Shown: positions 23,793-32,833, numbered from the stretch's first letter. The stretch is 64,000 nucleotides of DNA from Demequina sp. NBRC 110053 (GCF_002090095.1 NZ_BBRJ01000002.1:1302817-1366816); one strand, 5' to 3'. The notes: a model not told the origin generated them from the letters alone. Numbers and translations are program-made.

Positions 23793-25637
23793 ATGCCAGC
23801 CGAGACCCTCGTCACGATGGCCGGCGGCATCCGCGATGTGGCGCTGGCGTTCACCGTTGGGGGGCTCCTGGCCATCGCGACGCTGCTGCCCGTGGGCCAC
23901 CGCGCCGTCGCCAGGGCCGCCGCGATCGCCCGATGGGCGTCTGTGGCGTGGGCAGTTGCCGCAGTCGCGTACGTCTTCGTCTCCTACGCCTTCATCCGCA
24001 ACTCGCCCGTCGATCCCGAGCGGTTCGTCGAGGAGGTCTGGGCCTTCGTCACGACCATCGACGTCGGCGTGGCCTACGCCCAGATGGCGCTCGGCGCGAT
24101 CGTGGTGTCGGTGCTCGCCGCCCTCGTGCGCACGCCGGTCGCGGCGGCGTGGTCGCTGCTTCCTGTGGCCTGGGCGCTCGGGTGGCAGGCGCAGACCGGG
24201 CATGCCGCCGGCGCCGCCGACCACCACCTGGCGGTGTCGTCGCTGTTCCTCCACATCAGCGCATCGGCGCTGTGGCTGGGCGTCATCGGCGCGCTGCTCC
24301 TCATGCGTGGCCCGCTCGGCGGCGACGCCAAGCCGGCCGTGCTCCGCGGTTCGCGGATCGCGCTGTGGGCGGCCGTCGGGATCATCGTGTCGGGAGCGGC
24401 GAACGCGTGGCTGCGCCTGGCGCACGTCTCCGACCTCTGGTCCACCACGTACGGGCGACTGATCGTGCTCAAGATGCTCCTCATGTCGCTCGCCGTCGCG
24501 CTTGCGGCGCGGCACCGTCGGGTCGCGCTGCCGCGGCTCTCCGATGAGCAGGTGAGAGAGCGCTTCTGGCGCGTGATGATGGTCGACGTCGGCGCGCTGG
24601 TGGCGGTGGTGCTCACAGCCGTGGTGCTGTCGGGCACCGCGCCGCCGGTGCCGATCGAGGCCGTCGAGGAGCCCTCGCCGGCGTACTTCCTCACCGGCTA
24701 CGAGCTGCCGCCGGCGCCGACCTTCCTGAACTGGCTGACGCTGTGGCGCCTGGAGATCCTCAGCGCCTTCGCCGTGGTGACTGCCGGCGCGGTGTACGTG
24801 AGGTGGGCGACGCGCCTGCGTCGCCGCGGCGATCGGTGGCCCTGGCACCGCACCGCATGGTTCCTGCTGGGCATCGCGGTCATGGTGTGGATCACCCAGG
24901 GCGCGCCGATGGTCTACGGCATGGTGACCTTCTCTGGCCACATGGTCGAGCACATGCTGCTGGTGATGGTCGCGCCGCTTCCCCTCGCCCTCGGCGCTCC
25001 GGTCACGCTCGCGCTGCGCGCACTGCCGGCGCGCACTGATGGCTCACGCGGGCCGCGGGAGTACCTGCGGGGCGTGATCGACTCGCGGGTCCTGCGGTTC
25101 CTGTCAAACCCGATCGTCGCGGCCGTGAACTTCGCTGGCTCGCTGGTGGTCTTCTACTACTCGCCGCTGTTCGAGTTCGCGCTCACCAACCACGTCGGGC
25201 ACCTGTGGATGCTCGTCCACTTCACGCTCGCGGGCTACTTCTTCGCAAACGCCCTGGTGGGGATCGACCCCGGGCCTAACCGCCCGCGGTATGCGCTGCG
25301 CATCGTGATGATCTTCGCGACCATGGCCTTCCATGCGTTCTTCGGTGTCTCGCTGATGGCCTCCGAGGTGCTCCTCGCACCACGGTGGTTCGGGCTGATG
25401 GGGCGCGACTGGGGACCCGACGCGATCACGGACCAGCAGTATGGCGGCTCGCTGGCGTGGGGGATCGGTGAGCTTCCGGTGGTGCTTCTCGCGATCGGAG
25501 TGATCATCGCGTGGCGGCGTGCGGACGAGAAGGAGGCGCGGCGCAAGGATCGCCAGGCGGAGCGCGACGACGACGCCGAGCTCCGTGCGTACAACGCGAT
25601 GCTCGCTCGCACGGCTCAGCGCGATCGCGATCGGTGA
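23793..25637 (+). CDS. CopD-CtaG fusion membrane protein (copper / cytochrome oxidase assembly)
   Basis: 614 residues. The N-terminal half (about residues 1-285) is a CopD-like copper-resistance membrane domain with eight hydrophobic segments and His-containing HHLAVSSLFLHISASALWLG and SGAANAWLRL. The C-terminal half (about 300-600) is a Caa3-type CtaG domain with MVTFSGHMVEHMLLVMVAPLPLALG, LTNHVGHLWMLVHFTLAG and AFHAFFGVSLMAS, all carrying conserved His. Such fusions are common in Actinobacteria and handle copper for cytochrome oxidase. The mRNA is probably leaderless. The PCuAC lipoprotein at 14.6 kb could supply the metal. Confidence 0.88.
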   Translation: MPAETLVTMAGGIRDVALAFTVGGLLAIATLLPVGHRAVARAAAIARWASVAWAVAAVAYVFVSYAFIRNSPVDPERFVEEVWAFVTTIDVGVAYAQMALGAIVVSVLAALVRTPVAAAWSLLPVAWALGWQAQTGHAAGAADHHLAVSSLFLHISASALWLGVIGALLLMRGPLGGDAKPAVLRGSRIALWAAVGIIVSGAANAWLRLAHVSDLWSTTYGRLIVLKMLLMSLAVALAARHRRVALPRLSDEQVRERFWRVMMVDVGALVAVVLTAVVLSGTAPPVPIEAVEEPSPAYFLTGYELPPAPTFLNWLTLWRLEILSAFAVVTAGAVYVRWATRLRRRGDRWPWHRTAWFLLGIAVMVWITQGAPMVYGMVTFSGHMVEHMLLVMVAPLPLALGAPVTLALRALPARTDGSRGPREYLRGVIDSRVLRFLSNPIVAAVNFAGSLVVFYYSPLFEFALTNHVGHLWMLVHFTLAGYFFANALVGIDPGPNRPRYALRIVMIFATMAFHAFFGVSLMASEVLLAPRWFGLMGRDWGPDAITDQQYGGSLAWGIGELPVVLLAIGVIIAWRRADEKEARRKDRQAERDDDAELRAYNAMLARTAQRDRDR

Positions 25638-25799
25638 TCCCCAGCGGTTTCCACAACTCGACGGTTGTCCACAGATTTCCTCCACAGGCCTGTGAAGTTC
25701 GGGTAAACGCGGAGCAATACCGGTGGACAACGCTGTGAAGAAAAGGTGGATGAAAAAAAGTCCGTGATTGGGCTTGCGCGCCCCCGCGGACCCGAGTAC
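25638..25799. other. Gene-free stretch with DnaA-box-like sites and an A-rich tract
   Basis: No credible gene. TTGTCCACA (25665-25673) is the actinobacterial DnaA-box consensus. TTTCCACAA (25648-25656), CCTCCACAG (25679-25687) and GTGGACAAC (25723-25731, reverse orientation) are near matches. An A-rich tract (about 25739-25760) stands out from the GC-rich surroundings. Two TTATCCCCA near-boxes lie further on at 26107-26115 and 26204-26212. dnaA and dnaN are not adjacent, so a chromosomal origin is not supported; a DnaA-binding locus is possible. Confidence 0.4.
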
Positions 25800-26141
25800 G
25801 ACTAGTCCCATCGGAACTGCAGTTCCACCGCCTCGGGCGGGTCGCAGGACCCGAATCGGGGCCGATGGATCAGCTGCGCGACTCGGGTCACCCGGGTCGA
25901 CATGCCTGGTACATCGGTAGGTGGGGCTGGAGAGCCGGACGCTTCGGACAACGTCGGTCCGCGTCGTCAGGATCCGCCTTCTGGCAGAACTTGGCGAACT
26001 GTGGGTGACGGCACAGGGGCTTGGCGGCCCGGAGCGTCGACCGGAAGGACACCACCCTTCGGGGGGTGTAGCCGCATCGTCAATCGCGGCCGTCGCGGTC
26101 GGGGAGTTATCCCCAGATCGCGAGAACTTCTCGGTCATGGC
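25800..26141 (+). ncRNA. Candidate structured non-coding RNA upstream of a terminator
   Basis: No protein-like frame on either strand, but many local helices: the palindrome GGAACTGCAGTTCC (25813-25826), a hairpin GACGC/GCGTC with inner GGAC/GTCC (about 25939-25967), and a UUCG-capped hairpin ACACC-A-CCC-UUCG-GGG-G-GGTGT near 26049-26069. CCATCGG near 25808 can pair with CCGATGG near 25862 to close a domain. A strong terminator follows at 26142, 505 bp beyond the preceding stop codon, so something transcribed on the plus strand should end there. It matches none of RNase P RNA, tmRNA or SRP RNA that I can check by their conserved cores. Ends and strand are inference. Confidence 0.35.
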
Positions 26142-26174
26142 AAGGCCCCCCGCACTCCAATTGCGGGGGGCCTT
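26142..26174 (+). terminator. Strong GC hairpin terminator
   Basis: AAGGCCCCCCGCA (26142-26154) pairs perfectly with TGCGGGGGGCCTT (26162-26174) around a 7-base loop. It is followed by CGCCTT, not a long U-tract. No annotated gene ends close to it on either strand. Confidence 0.75.
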
Positions 26175-26356
26175 CGCCTTGCCCGGCCGCCCTCGAGTGG
26201 CCGTTATCCCCAATCTACGACGGGCGCGCTCGCGCGTCGGGGACCGACACGCCTGCGGGGCTCCGTCCCGGCCGTCGCAGCTTTGGGGGCCTCGCGCGTG
26301 AGCGCGGTTCCGCTCGCCTCCGGCGCACGTACCCGCGTCCGTTGTACGTTGATCCA

Positions 26357-26373
26357 CGAGGGTGCGACCCTCG
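26357..26373 (+). promoter_or_regulatory. Hairpin just upstream of the ribosome-binding site
   Basis: CGAGGGT (26357-26363) pairs with ACCCTCG (26367-26373) around GCG, ending 3 to 4 bases before the GGAGG of the gene at 26386. It is placed to affect translation or stabilise the 5' end. Confidence 0.4.
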
Positions 26374-26385
26374 ACTGGAGGTGCG

Positions 26386-27651
26386 ATGCCCGACCCGCAG
26401 CAGCCCGACGAGGGTGCTTCCGCAAGCACGCCCCCCGGCGTGCCATGGGCCGACGTCGTGAGGAGCGCTTCTGGCGCCAGCGCGCCCAGCGCGGGCGAGC
26501 CGAGCCCCTCAGCGCCGTCGCCCGCCGGTCTGGATCGCGTCGCCGATTCTGGAGATGACGGCTCGAGCGAGGCGGCAGGGCCACACTCGGATGTGGAGGG
26601 CTCCGACGAGATCGACGGCGCCGGATCGGGCGAGGACGACGGCGCGCATGCGCCGCTGCTCGACCCGAGCACGGGCGGGGCGGCCGTCCTCGCGGGCACT
26701 GCGGCGACGGCGCCCATGCGAGGCGAGCCGATGGCTGCCCCACCTGGCGAGGACGACGAAGCAGGAGATGCCGGGTCGCAAAAGCCCGCGACGGACGCCG
26801 GCGAGTCCGATCACGCCGCGATCGGCAATGAGGAGGCCGGCGATGGCGACGCGGCGGACGGCGAGCACGACGCGGTCGCTCTCGACGATGCCGCCACGGA
26901 CGATGCTGTCGCAGAGGAGGCTGCCCCCGGCGAGGCTGCCACCGACGGTCCCGCCCCGGACGAGCCTGCGCGGCAGCCGGACGGTCAGGGCGACCAGCAG
27001 CGGACGGAGGTGCTTCCCGCCGTCGATGATCAGGACGATGGCGCGACGCAGGTCCTGCCGCCGGTCGTCGCTCCGGCCAGCCCCACGCCCCCCGAGGGCG
27101 CTGAGACGTCAGAAGCGGTCGACGAGGATGCCGGCGAGCCCGAGGTCGACCGCGAGTGGATGGGCATCGCCTCCTTCGTCACCGGAGCGCTGCTGCTCAG
27201 CCCCGTCGCCATCGTCCTCGGCCACCTGGGACTCTCAGCCGCGAACAAGGGGCGCGCCCGCCACCGTTCCTTCGCGCTCGCCGGGGCGATCCTGGGCTGG
27301 GTGGGGCTGGTCGCGCTCGGACTCGGCGCGTACTTCCTCCTCGCCGAGGGCACCTCGCCCGAGGAGATCGACGTCCAGGCCCAGCAGGACGTCAGCGCCC
27401 TCGGCGCGGCGGCCGCCACGGTGGCCGTGGAGACGGGCGCGGCGCCCGAGATCGATGCCGTCACCGGGGGCTACTCGGTGGGCGGCGCGACCATCGTGTC
27501 CGAGCTGTCGAGCGATTCCACGATGACGTACCGTGGCACGACTGCGTCGGACTGGTGCCTCGACCTCACGTTCGACGGCGGAACGGTCGAGGCGTACAGG
27601 TACACCGCCACGGAGGGCATGTCCGAGGGGTCGTGCGCAGACCTCGAGTAG
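26386..27651 (+). CDS. DUF4190 membrane protein with long acidic N-terminal region
   Basis: 421 residues from MPDPQQPDEGASAST; the ATG follows GGAGG by 4 bases. Residues 1 to about 255 are low-complexity, rich in Ala, Asp, Glu, Pro and Gly, and probably disordered. Two membrane helices (about 262-285 and 305-328) form the DUF4190 domain (WMGIASFVTGALLLSPVAIVLG ... HRSFALAGAILGWVGLVAL), separated by a basic turn. The rest (about 335-421) is extracytoplasmic, with a possible disulfide between the Cys of DWCLDLTF and SCADLE. Function unknown. It converges with the pyrophosphorylase gene; 3 bases separate the stops. Confidence 0.75.
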   Translation: MPDPQQPDEGASASTPPGVPWADVVRSASGASAPSAGEPSPSAPSPAGLDRVADSGDDGSSEAAGPHSDVEGSDEIDGAGSGEDDGAHAPLLDPSTGGAAVLAGTAATAPMRGEPMAAPPGEDDEAGDAGSQKPATDAGESDHAAIGNEEAGDGDAADGEHDAVALDDAATDDAVAEEAAPGEAATDGPAPDEPARQPDGQGDQQRTEVLPAVDDQDDGATQVLPPVVAPASPTPPEGAETSEAVDEDAGEPEVDREWMGIASFVTGALLLSPVAIVLGHLGLSAANKGRARHRSFALAGAILGWVGLVALGLGAYFLLAEGTSPEEIDVQAQQDVSALGAAAATVAVETGAAPEIDAVTGGYSVGGATIVSELSSDSTMTYRGTTASDWCLDLTFDGGTVEAYRYTATEGMSEGSCADLE

Positions 27652-27654
27652 GTC

Positions 27655-29037
27655 TCAGCCTTCGAGCGTGACGGCGTCCCCGACCGTTCCCGGTGCCCCG
27701 GCGTCCTCGAGGGTGGCGTCGCCCGTGACCACCGCATCGGCGCCAAAGGTCCAGTCGCCGCGGACGGTGAGCGAGGCGGCGGCCCGCAGGGATGGCGCGC
27801 CCTGGGGGAACCGCGCGTCGAAGTCGCCTACGGTCTTGTAGAAGCGCGGGTCGAGGTCGACGAGCGGCGCCTGGTCGACGGCGAGGCGCAGGGCGCCGTC
27901 CTCGTCGAGCCGGTACGCATCCGAGCGCAGCAGCAGCAGGTCGTTGGTGGTCTTGACGGGAAGGAACCTGTCGCGGCCCACGACGATGGAGGTCGCTCCT
28001 TCGAACACCTCGATCGCGGCGCCCATCGCGGTCTCGATCTGGAAGACCTTGGGCGAGCTCGCGTCGGTGGGGTCGACCGTCTTCTCGTTGCGGATGAGCG
28101 GCAGTCCCAGCACGGCGCCGCGCTCGGTCAGCGCCGCGTGAAGCTGCTCGAGGTCCCACCACAGGTTGTTGGTGTGGAAGTAGGGGTGGCGGTGCTCGTC
28201 GGTGAAGTAGTCCATCTGGTCCGGCGGGGTCTGTGCCGTATCGCGCAGGATCAGCTGGCCGTCCGCCTTGCGGATGGCGAGGTGCCCTCCCTTGCGGTCT
28301 GCGGCCGTCCGGCGGCACAGCTCGGCCGCGTACGGTGCGCCGGATGCCGCGAACCAGCCCGCGATGCGGGCGCTCGGCACGGCGCCCAGGTTGTCGCTGT
28401 TCGACGCGCTTGCGTACCTGTACCCGGCGTCGAGCAGGCGCTCGAGCACGCCCGATGACAGCAGCGCGGTGTAGATGTCGCCGTGGCCGGGCGGGCACCA
28501 TTCGAGCGTGGGGTCAGCTGGCCAGGACACCGGCGTCATGTCGTCCACGCGGATCTTGGGCTCGCGGTTCTGCAGGAAGTCCAGCGGGAGGCCGTCCACG
28601 GCGATGTCGGCGTGAGCCGCGAGCGCCTCCAGCGAGTCCTCGCGCGTGCGGAAGGAGTTCATCAGCACCAGCGGGAGCGGAGCCCCCGTCGCCTCGCGGG
28701 CCTTCCGGACCTGGCCCGCGATGAGGTCGAGGAAGGTCTTGCCTTCGCGCACGGGCAGCAGGGACTTGGCGCGGTCCATGCCCATCGAGGTGCCGAGCCC
28801 GCCGTTGAGCTTGATGATGACGGTCTTTGACAGGGCCTGCGCCGCCGCGTGGTCGTCGATCTCGATGTCCTCGAGCCGGTCCGGCTCGAGCAGCGGCTCG
28901 ATGGTCTCCTCGGGTATCAGCCCTGTCGCGCCCGCCTCGAGGGCCGCGTAGTAGTGGCTGAATACGTCGATCGCGGCGGGCGAGACGCCCCCGTCGCGCA
29001 TCTTCTGCTGGGCCTGTGCGAGTCCGTCGGCGCTCAT
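27655..29037 (-). CDS. UTP--glucose-1-phosphate uridylyltransferase, UDPGP type
   Basis: 460 residues from MSADGLAQAQQKM; the ATG is 6 bases after a TACAGT box (leaderless). Nucleotide-binding motif IIKLNGGLGTSMGMDRAKSLLPV, then FQNREPKIRVD-type substrate loop (FLQNREPKI), WCPPGHGDIYTALLSSG, SNSDNLGA, HTNNLWW and the C-terminal left-handed beta-helix like end (RGDWTFGADAVVTGDATL). This is the eukaryote-like UGP family, not the short GalU family. It makes UDP-glucose for glycan, trehalose or envelope synthesis. Confidence 0.9.
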   Translation of the reverse strand: MSADGLAQAQQKMRDGGVSPAAIDVFSHYYAALEAGATGLIPEETIEPLLEPDRLEDIEIDDHAAAQALSKTVIIKLNGGLGTSMGMDRAKSLLPVREGKTFLDLIAGQVRKAREATGAPLPLVLMNSFRTREDSLEALAAHADIAVDGLPLDFLQNREPKIRVDDMTPVSWPADPTLEWCPPGHGDIYTALLSSGVLERLLDAGYRYASASNSDNLGAVPSARIAGWFAASGAPYAAELCRRTAADRKGGHLAIRKADGQLILRDTAQTPPDQMDYFTDEHRHPYFHTNNLWWDLEQLHAALTERGAVLGLPLIRNEKTVDPTDASSPKVFQIETAMGAAIEVFEGATSIVVGRDRFLPVKTTNDLLLLRSDAYRLDEDGALRLAVDQAPLVDLDPRFYKTVGDFDARFPQGAPSLRAAASLTVRGDWTFGADAVVTGDATLEDAGAPGTVGDAVTLEG

Positions 29038-29043
29038 GGCTCC

Positions 29044-29049
29044 ACTGTA
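29044..29049 (-). promoter_or_regulatory. -10 box of leaderless promoter
   Basis: TACAGT on the minus strand, 6 bases before the ATG at 29037; the GGAGCC in between could also act as a weak ribosome site. Confidence 0.45.
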
Positions 29050-29153
29050 GAGGGCGCCACCCCTCACTGTGACCGGTCACAGCGCTGAACTTTGAGTGAC
29101 GCTGGACTTTGAGTGTCGCTCCGGCGGCTCGGCCCCGCGTCGCCCCGTGACGA

Positions 29154-29177
29154 AAGGCCCTCCCGCGAGAGGGCCTT
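29154..29177 (-). terminator. Terminator of the tRNA-Gly gene
   Basis: AAGGCCCTC (29154-29162) pairs with GAGGGCCTT (29169-29177) around a 6-base loop, starting 7 bases past the tRNA 3' end on the minus strand. Confidence 0.7.
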
Positions 29178-29184
29178 CCATGGG

Positions 29185-29255
29185 AGCGGGTGACGGGAAT
29201 CGAACCCGCGCTGTCAGCTTGGGAAGCTGAAGTTCTACCATTGAACTACACCCGC
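29185..29255 (-). tRNA. tRNA-Gly (anticodon CCC)
   Basis: 71 bases on the minus strand with the full cloverleaf: acceptor GCGGGTG/CACCCGC, T-arm with GGTTCGATTCC, and anticodon stem TCAGC/GCTGA with loop TTCCCAA, giving CCC, which reads GGG. The CCA end is not fully encoded. A hairpin terminator follows directly. Confidence 0.95.
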
Positions 29256-29302
29256 GCGCACCGCCCGAGCGATCGAGTCCACCGGCGGTGCAGGCCACCA
29301 TA

Positions 29303-31915
29303 CTAGCGGGGCGCGGCCTCGCCGCTCGAACCCGCATCGGCCCTCTGCCCCTCCCGGTGCCCGAGCTCCTCGAGCCAGCGCACGAGCTGGCGGTGCACCG
29401 CGTCCGCGCCGTACAGCCTCCCCGTCGGGTCGACGAGGTCGCGCCCGATGCGCCACGCGGCCGGGTAGACCAGCAGCGGCCGGGTCTGCCAGCCGCCCAC
29501 GCCGCCGTGGCAGCCCACGAGCTCCTCGAACGCGGCGACCTCGTCCATGCTCGCGTTATACACCGAGTTGACGTAGATGTCGGGGGCATCGGGGAAGGCC
29601 GATGCGCGGGCGAAGTCCGCGGCCGTGTGCGCCGGGTAGCCCGCGAGGGGATCGTCGCCGGTGATGACGCCCGTGTGCAGGTCGCGCGTGCCACGCTCGC
29701 CGATCGCCAGCGGTCCGTCCTCCGTGCGCACCACCGCGAAGCCGATCGCAGCGTGCGCCGCGAGCGCGCCCACGAGGCCCGGGTGACGGCTCTCGAGCTC
29801 CGGCAGGGAGAGTCCGTGGTCGTGGTCGGTGAACCAGATCCCACCCAGGTTGCCCGAGCCGACGACGGCCAGGGAGGGGGTGCTCGCCGCCGCGTCGGGG
29901 CGGGCGGTTCGAACTCGCAGATCATCTGCATCGGTCGGCTCCTGGCGTGCGAGATCGTGCTCGGCGGCAGCAGTTGGTCTGTGACTTCGGCGCACAGCAA
30001 CGGGCGCGGGCGGTTCAGCGGTCTCGTCGGTGCGGGCATCGGCGCGCGCGATTGCTCGCTCCGCCACCCGCGCAGTGCGCGAGCCGGCGCCGGCGAGCTC
30101 CGCGACCAGCAGCTCGGCGGGCGCGCCGGCGCCCTCGCGATCCCGCGCGACCGCCACGGCCCGACCTCCCGTGTGTGCCGTGACGAACCCCTCGAGGGAT
30201 ACCCCGGCGCGCTGCAGGAACGTGGCTCCCTGGCTCTGCCCGTGATCCGACACCAGCACGATGTCGTACTCGCGCGCCGCGATGCCGGACGCCGCGAAGC
30301 GTTCGATGGTGGCCACCACCGCGTCCAGCCCGGCGAGCGACGCGAGGGATTCCGGGCGCGCGACTCCCGCGTGGTGGGCGATCTCGTCGTAGTCGACATA
30401 GTCGACGTAGATCGACTTGGCTCCCGTGGCCATCGCGCCGACCACCAGCGAGGTGTTGAGGTCGCGCAGCATCACGTTGGTGACCCCACGCAGCAGCACG
30501 TAGGCTCCGCGGCGGTGGACGCGCGGACGCACGTCGCGCCGCACCTGCCGCCTGCCCTGGACGAGCTCCTTCACCATCTCCCCGAGCGTGAGCACGAGGG
30601 CGCGCGAGAACCCGGCCGGGTGCGCGAAGAACGTCGCATACGATCGCGAGTCCCCGAGCGCCGCTCCTGCGCCGCCCGATGCCGACATGGTCAGGTGCGA
30701 CGTGGGAGCGTCGCCTGAGAACAGGTTGGAGATCGCCACCCCGCCGTCGGCGAGCAGCCCGCGCCCGTCCGAGATGCGCTGCTCGATGACCGCCGCATCG
30801 GCGGGCCTGTTGGCGACGAGCAGGCGACCCAGCGACCGGTCCCACCACCGGAAGGCAGGGATGTTGTCAGTGGAGCCGTGCAGGATGCCAGCCTGCGAGA
30901 CCGGGGTGGTCGAGGGCACGCGCGCGGTCCACTCGGTCCCCGCGTGCGAGCCGTCGCGGATCCACCGCGAGATGGTCGGCAGGTTGCCGGCGCGCATCTG
31001 CTCAGCGAGCAGCGGCGCCGGCACGCCGTCGAGCTGGACGAAGACCACGCCGCGATGGCCGTCGTCCGGCAGGTCACTCGGGTCCGGCGCCATGCGGGAC
31101 GCGTGCACCAGCAGGTAGTCGTCGGTGCCGACGGAGAACGCCCACGCGAGCACTGCGGTCAAGCTCGCGAAGACCCACGACGCCACGAGGGCCCACCACA
31201 CCGAGTCGACGGTGATGCCAGGCGACAGCCACAGCGCGAGCCCGATCGTGATCGCCTGCGCGAACAGCGCCATCGCGAGCGCGCCACCCCAGCCGAACCG
31301 GCCCGCGACGAAGAGCGCGGAGGGCTGCAGCGCCCAGGAGACCACCGCGACAGCGACGGCCGCGAGCACCACGGAGTACCACGCATCCGCGCTCACCCCG
31401 GGCGTCGCCCAGATGGTCAGGCCCAGCACCGCGACCTGCGCGGCGATCTCGAGCGCGCGCCGCATCGGGCTGCGGGTCGTGCTGGCGACGGCGCGGCCGA
31501 TGCGCCGGTCGCGCTCAGTCTGGAACCAGGCTCGGGTGGGGGCGTCCCAGGCAAAGAACAGGAGCAGCGCGTTCAAGGCGACCGCGGTGAGCGTGAGGGA
31601 GTCGTCCTCCTGGCGCCCGCTCAGGCTGTCGTAGGCGGTGGTCAGCATGCTGAAGGCGAGCACGACGGTGAGGATCACGCGAGCACCGTTGCGCCGTCGC
31701 GCCAGCGCGACGGCTATTCCCACCTGAGCCGTGCCCACGGCCGTGAAGACCACCCCGACCGCGACCGCATCGGCCGCGCGCCGCACCGGCTCCTCCGCGA
31801 AGGCCACGGCGGCGATGATGAGGAGCCCGAGGGCCAGCACCAGCAGTCCGCCGGCGACCGTGAAGATGATCAGCGCGGTGACGGTCCATGGTCTGCGCCG
31901 CCCGTGACCGTCCAT
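29303..31915 (-). CDS. Multi-spanning membrane protein with alkaline-phosphatase-superfamily domain
   Basis: 870 residues. The N-terminal third (to about residue 275) has eight to nine hydrophobic segments. The rest is a phosphodiesterase/nucleotide-pyrophosphatase-type domain: VVFVQLDGVPAPLLAEQM (metal Asp), VPSTTPVSQAGILHG (Thr nucleophile region), VDYDEIAHHAG and LVSDHGQSQGATF (metal Asp and His). A 90-residue Arg/Ala-rich insert (about 610-695) interrupts the domain. Such enzymes cleave phosphodiesters of lipids, nucleotides or glycopolymers; the substrate is unknown. The galM-like gene is 9 bp upstream on the same strand, so the two are probably co-transcribed. Confidence 0.8.
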   Translation of the reverse strand: MDGHGRRRPWTVTALIIFTVAGGLLVLALGLLIIAAVAFAEEPVRRAADAVAVGVVFTAVGTAQVGIAVALARRRNGARVILTVVLAFSMLTTAYDSLSGRQEDDSLTLTAVALNALLLFFAWDAPTRAWFQTERDRRIGRAVASTTRSPMRRALEIAAQVAVLGLTIWATPGVSADAWYSVVLAAVAVAVVSWALQPSALFVAGRFGWGGALAMALFAQAITIGLALWLSPGITVDSVWWALVASWVFASLTAVLAWAFSVGTDDYLLVHASRMAPDPSDLPDDGHRGVVFVQLDGVPAPLLAEQMRAGNLPTISRWIRDGSHAGTEWTARVPSTTPVSQAGILHGSTDNIPAFRWWDRSLGRLLVANRPADAAVIEQRISDGRGLLADGGVAISNLFSGDAPTSHLTMSASGGAGAALGDSRSYATFFAHPAGFSRALVLTLGEMVKELVQGRRQVRRDVRPRVHRRGAYVLLRGVTNVMLRDLNTSLVVGAMATGAKSIYVDYVDYDEIAHHAGVARPESLASLAGLDAVVATIERFAASGIAAREYDIVLVSDHGQSQGATFLQRAGVSLEGFVTAHTGGRAVAVARDREGAGAPAELLVAELAGAGSRTARVAERAIARADARTDETAEPPAPVAVRRSHRPTAAAEHDLARQEPTDADDLRVRTARPDAAASTPSLAVVGSGNLGGIWFTDHDHGLSLPELESRHPGLVGALAAHAAIGFAVVRTEDGPLAIGERGTRDLHTGVITGDDPLAGYPAHTAADFARASAFPDAPDIYVNSVYNASMDEVAAFEELVGCHGGVGGWQTRPLLVYPAAWRIGRDLVDPTGRLYGADAVHRQLVRWLEELGHREGQRADAGSSGEAAPR

Positions 31916-31924
31916 CGGGTGGTC

Positions 31925-32833
31925 TCAGGCGTCACGCACGGTGAGCGTGAAGGTGGACGACCGCGTCTCGCCCGGCTGAACCAGGAACAGGCCGGTGCCT
32001 GGCACGTGGGCCTCGTCGAGGTTGAAGGCGTCGTTCGCGTTGGACACTGGCTCGAAGGCGAAGTAGCCCTGGCCGGGCGGTATGTAGAGGACGGCATGCT
32101 CGAGCTCGGCATCGGCGTGGACATCGACGGTGACGGCGCCCGGCCACTCGATGGTCGCGAGACGCTCGCCGCGCCTGTCCGTGAAGCAGTCGTCGACGAA
32201 CTCCTGCCCGATCTCGCGTGCCTCGCGGAAGTCCGCTGCCGGGCGGATCTCGCCCGCGGCCTCGGTGGGCATGCAGTCCACGAGGTCGTAGGCCTTGTCG
32301 ACCTCCATCTGGAGGCGTGCCTCGGGCGACCCGGCGACGGAGCGCTGGAAGTAGGGGTGGTGCCCGTAGCCTGCGGGGAACGTCTCGTGGTCGGTATTGG
32401 TGAGGCCGTACGTCCATCGGAACACCGGGCCGTCGAGCTCGTAGGTGAAGCGCGCAGTGAAGGTCCACGGCCAGTTCACGCCGTAGACCTCCCGAGAGGC
32501 GAGCTCGAGGACCACGCGGGTGTCGGTGTGCTCGACGACGTTCCACGGGTAGTCCCAGCCGGCGCCATGGATGGCGGTGCCGTCTGGGAAGTTCACGCGC
32601 AGCTGGTACGTGCGCCCGGCCCAGCGCAGCCTGCCGGCGCGGATCCGGTTCGACCACGGCACCAGCGGGTACGACGCGGTGTCGTTGGGTGCGGCGGCAT
32701 CCGCCGGGCTCGGACGCAGCACGTCCGCCCATGCGCCGTTCACGCGCGCCTGCCCGAAGGCGACCGAGCCTCCCACCTCAGGCAGGAAGCCGATGCGCCA
32801 GTGCTCGTTCTCGATCGTCACGTCGTCGCTCAT
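31925..32833 (-). CDS. galM: Aldose 1-epimerase family protein
   Basis: 302 residues from MSDDVTIENEHWRIGFLPEVGG. Family marks are VPWSNRIRAGRLRWAGRTYQL, GTAIHGAGWDYPWNVVE (substrate His), GYGHHPYFQRS (second His pair) and the C-terminal QGYFAFEPVSNANDAFN with the catalytic Glu region. GalM-type enzymes interconvert alpha and beta anomers of aldoses. An AACAAT box lies 6 bases before the ATG. It is the first gene of a pair with the membrane phosphodiesterase. Confidence 0.85.
   Translation of the reverse strand: MSDDVTIENEHWRIGFLPEVGGSVAFGQARVNGAWADVLRPSPADAAAPNDTASYPLVPWSNRIRAGRLRWAGRTYQLRVNFPDGTAIHGAGWDYPWNVVEHTDTRVVLELASREVYGVNWPWTFTARFTYELDGPVFRWTYGLTNTDHETFPAGYGHHPYFQRSVAGSPEARLQMEVDKAYDLVDCMPTEAAGEIRPAADFREAREIGQEFVDDCFTDRRGERLATIEWPGAVTVDVHADAELEHAVLYIPPGQGYFAFEPVSNANDAFNLDEAHVPGTGLFLVQPGETRSSTFTLTVRDA

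Noticed and set aside
25638..26212. Chromosomal replication origin
   Set aside because: Only one exact DnaA box is present and neither dnaA nor dnaN is nearby; kept as a DnaA-box-like cluster only.
25104..26717. Minus-strand 537-codon frame over the gene-free region
   Set aside because: It spans the CtaG gene end, the terminator hairpin and the DUF4190 start; the text is low-complexity with no recognisable domain.
29091..29122. Short direct repeat containing ACTTTGAGTG before the tRNA region
   Set aside because: Only two imperfect copies, no symmetry, no promoter or terminator match; probably chance.
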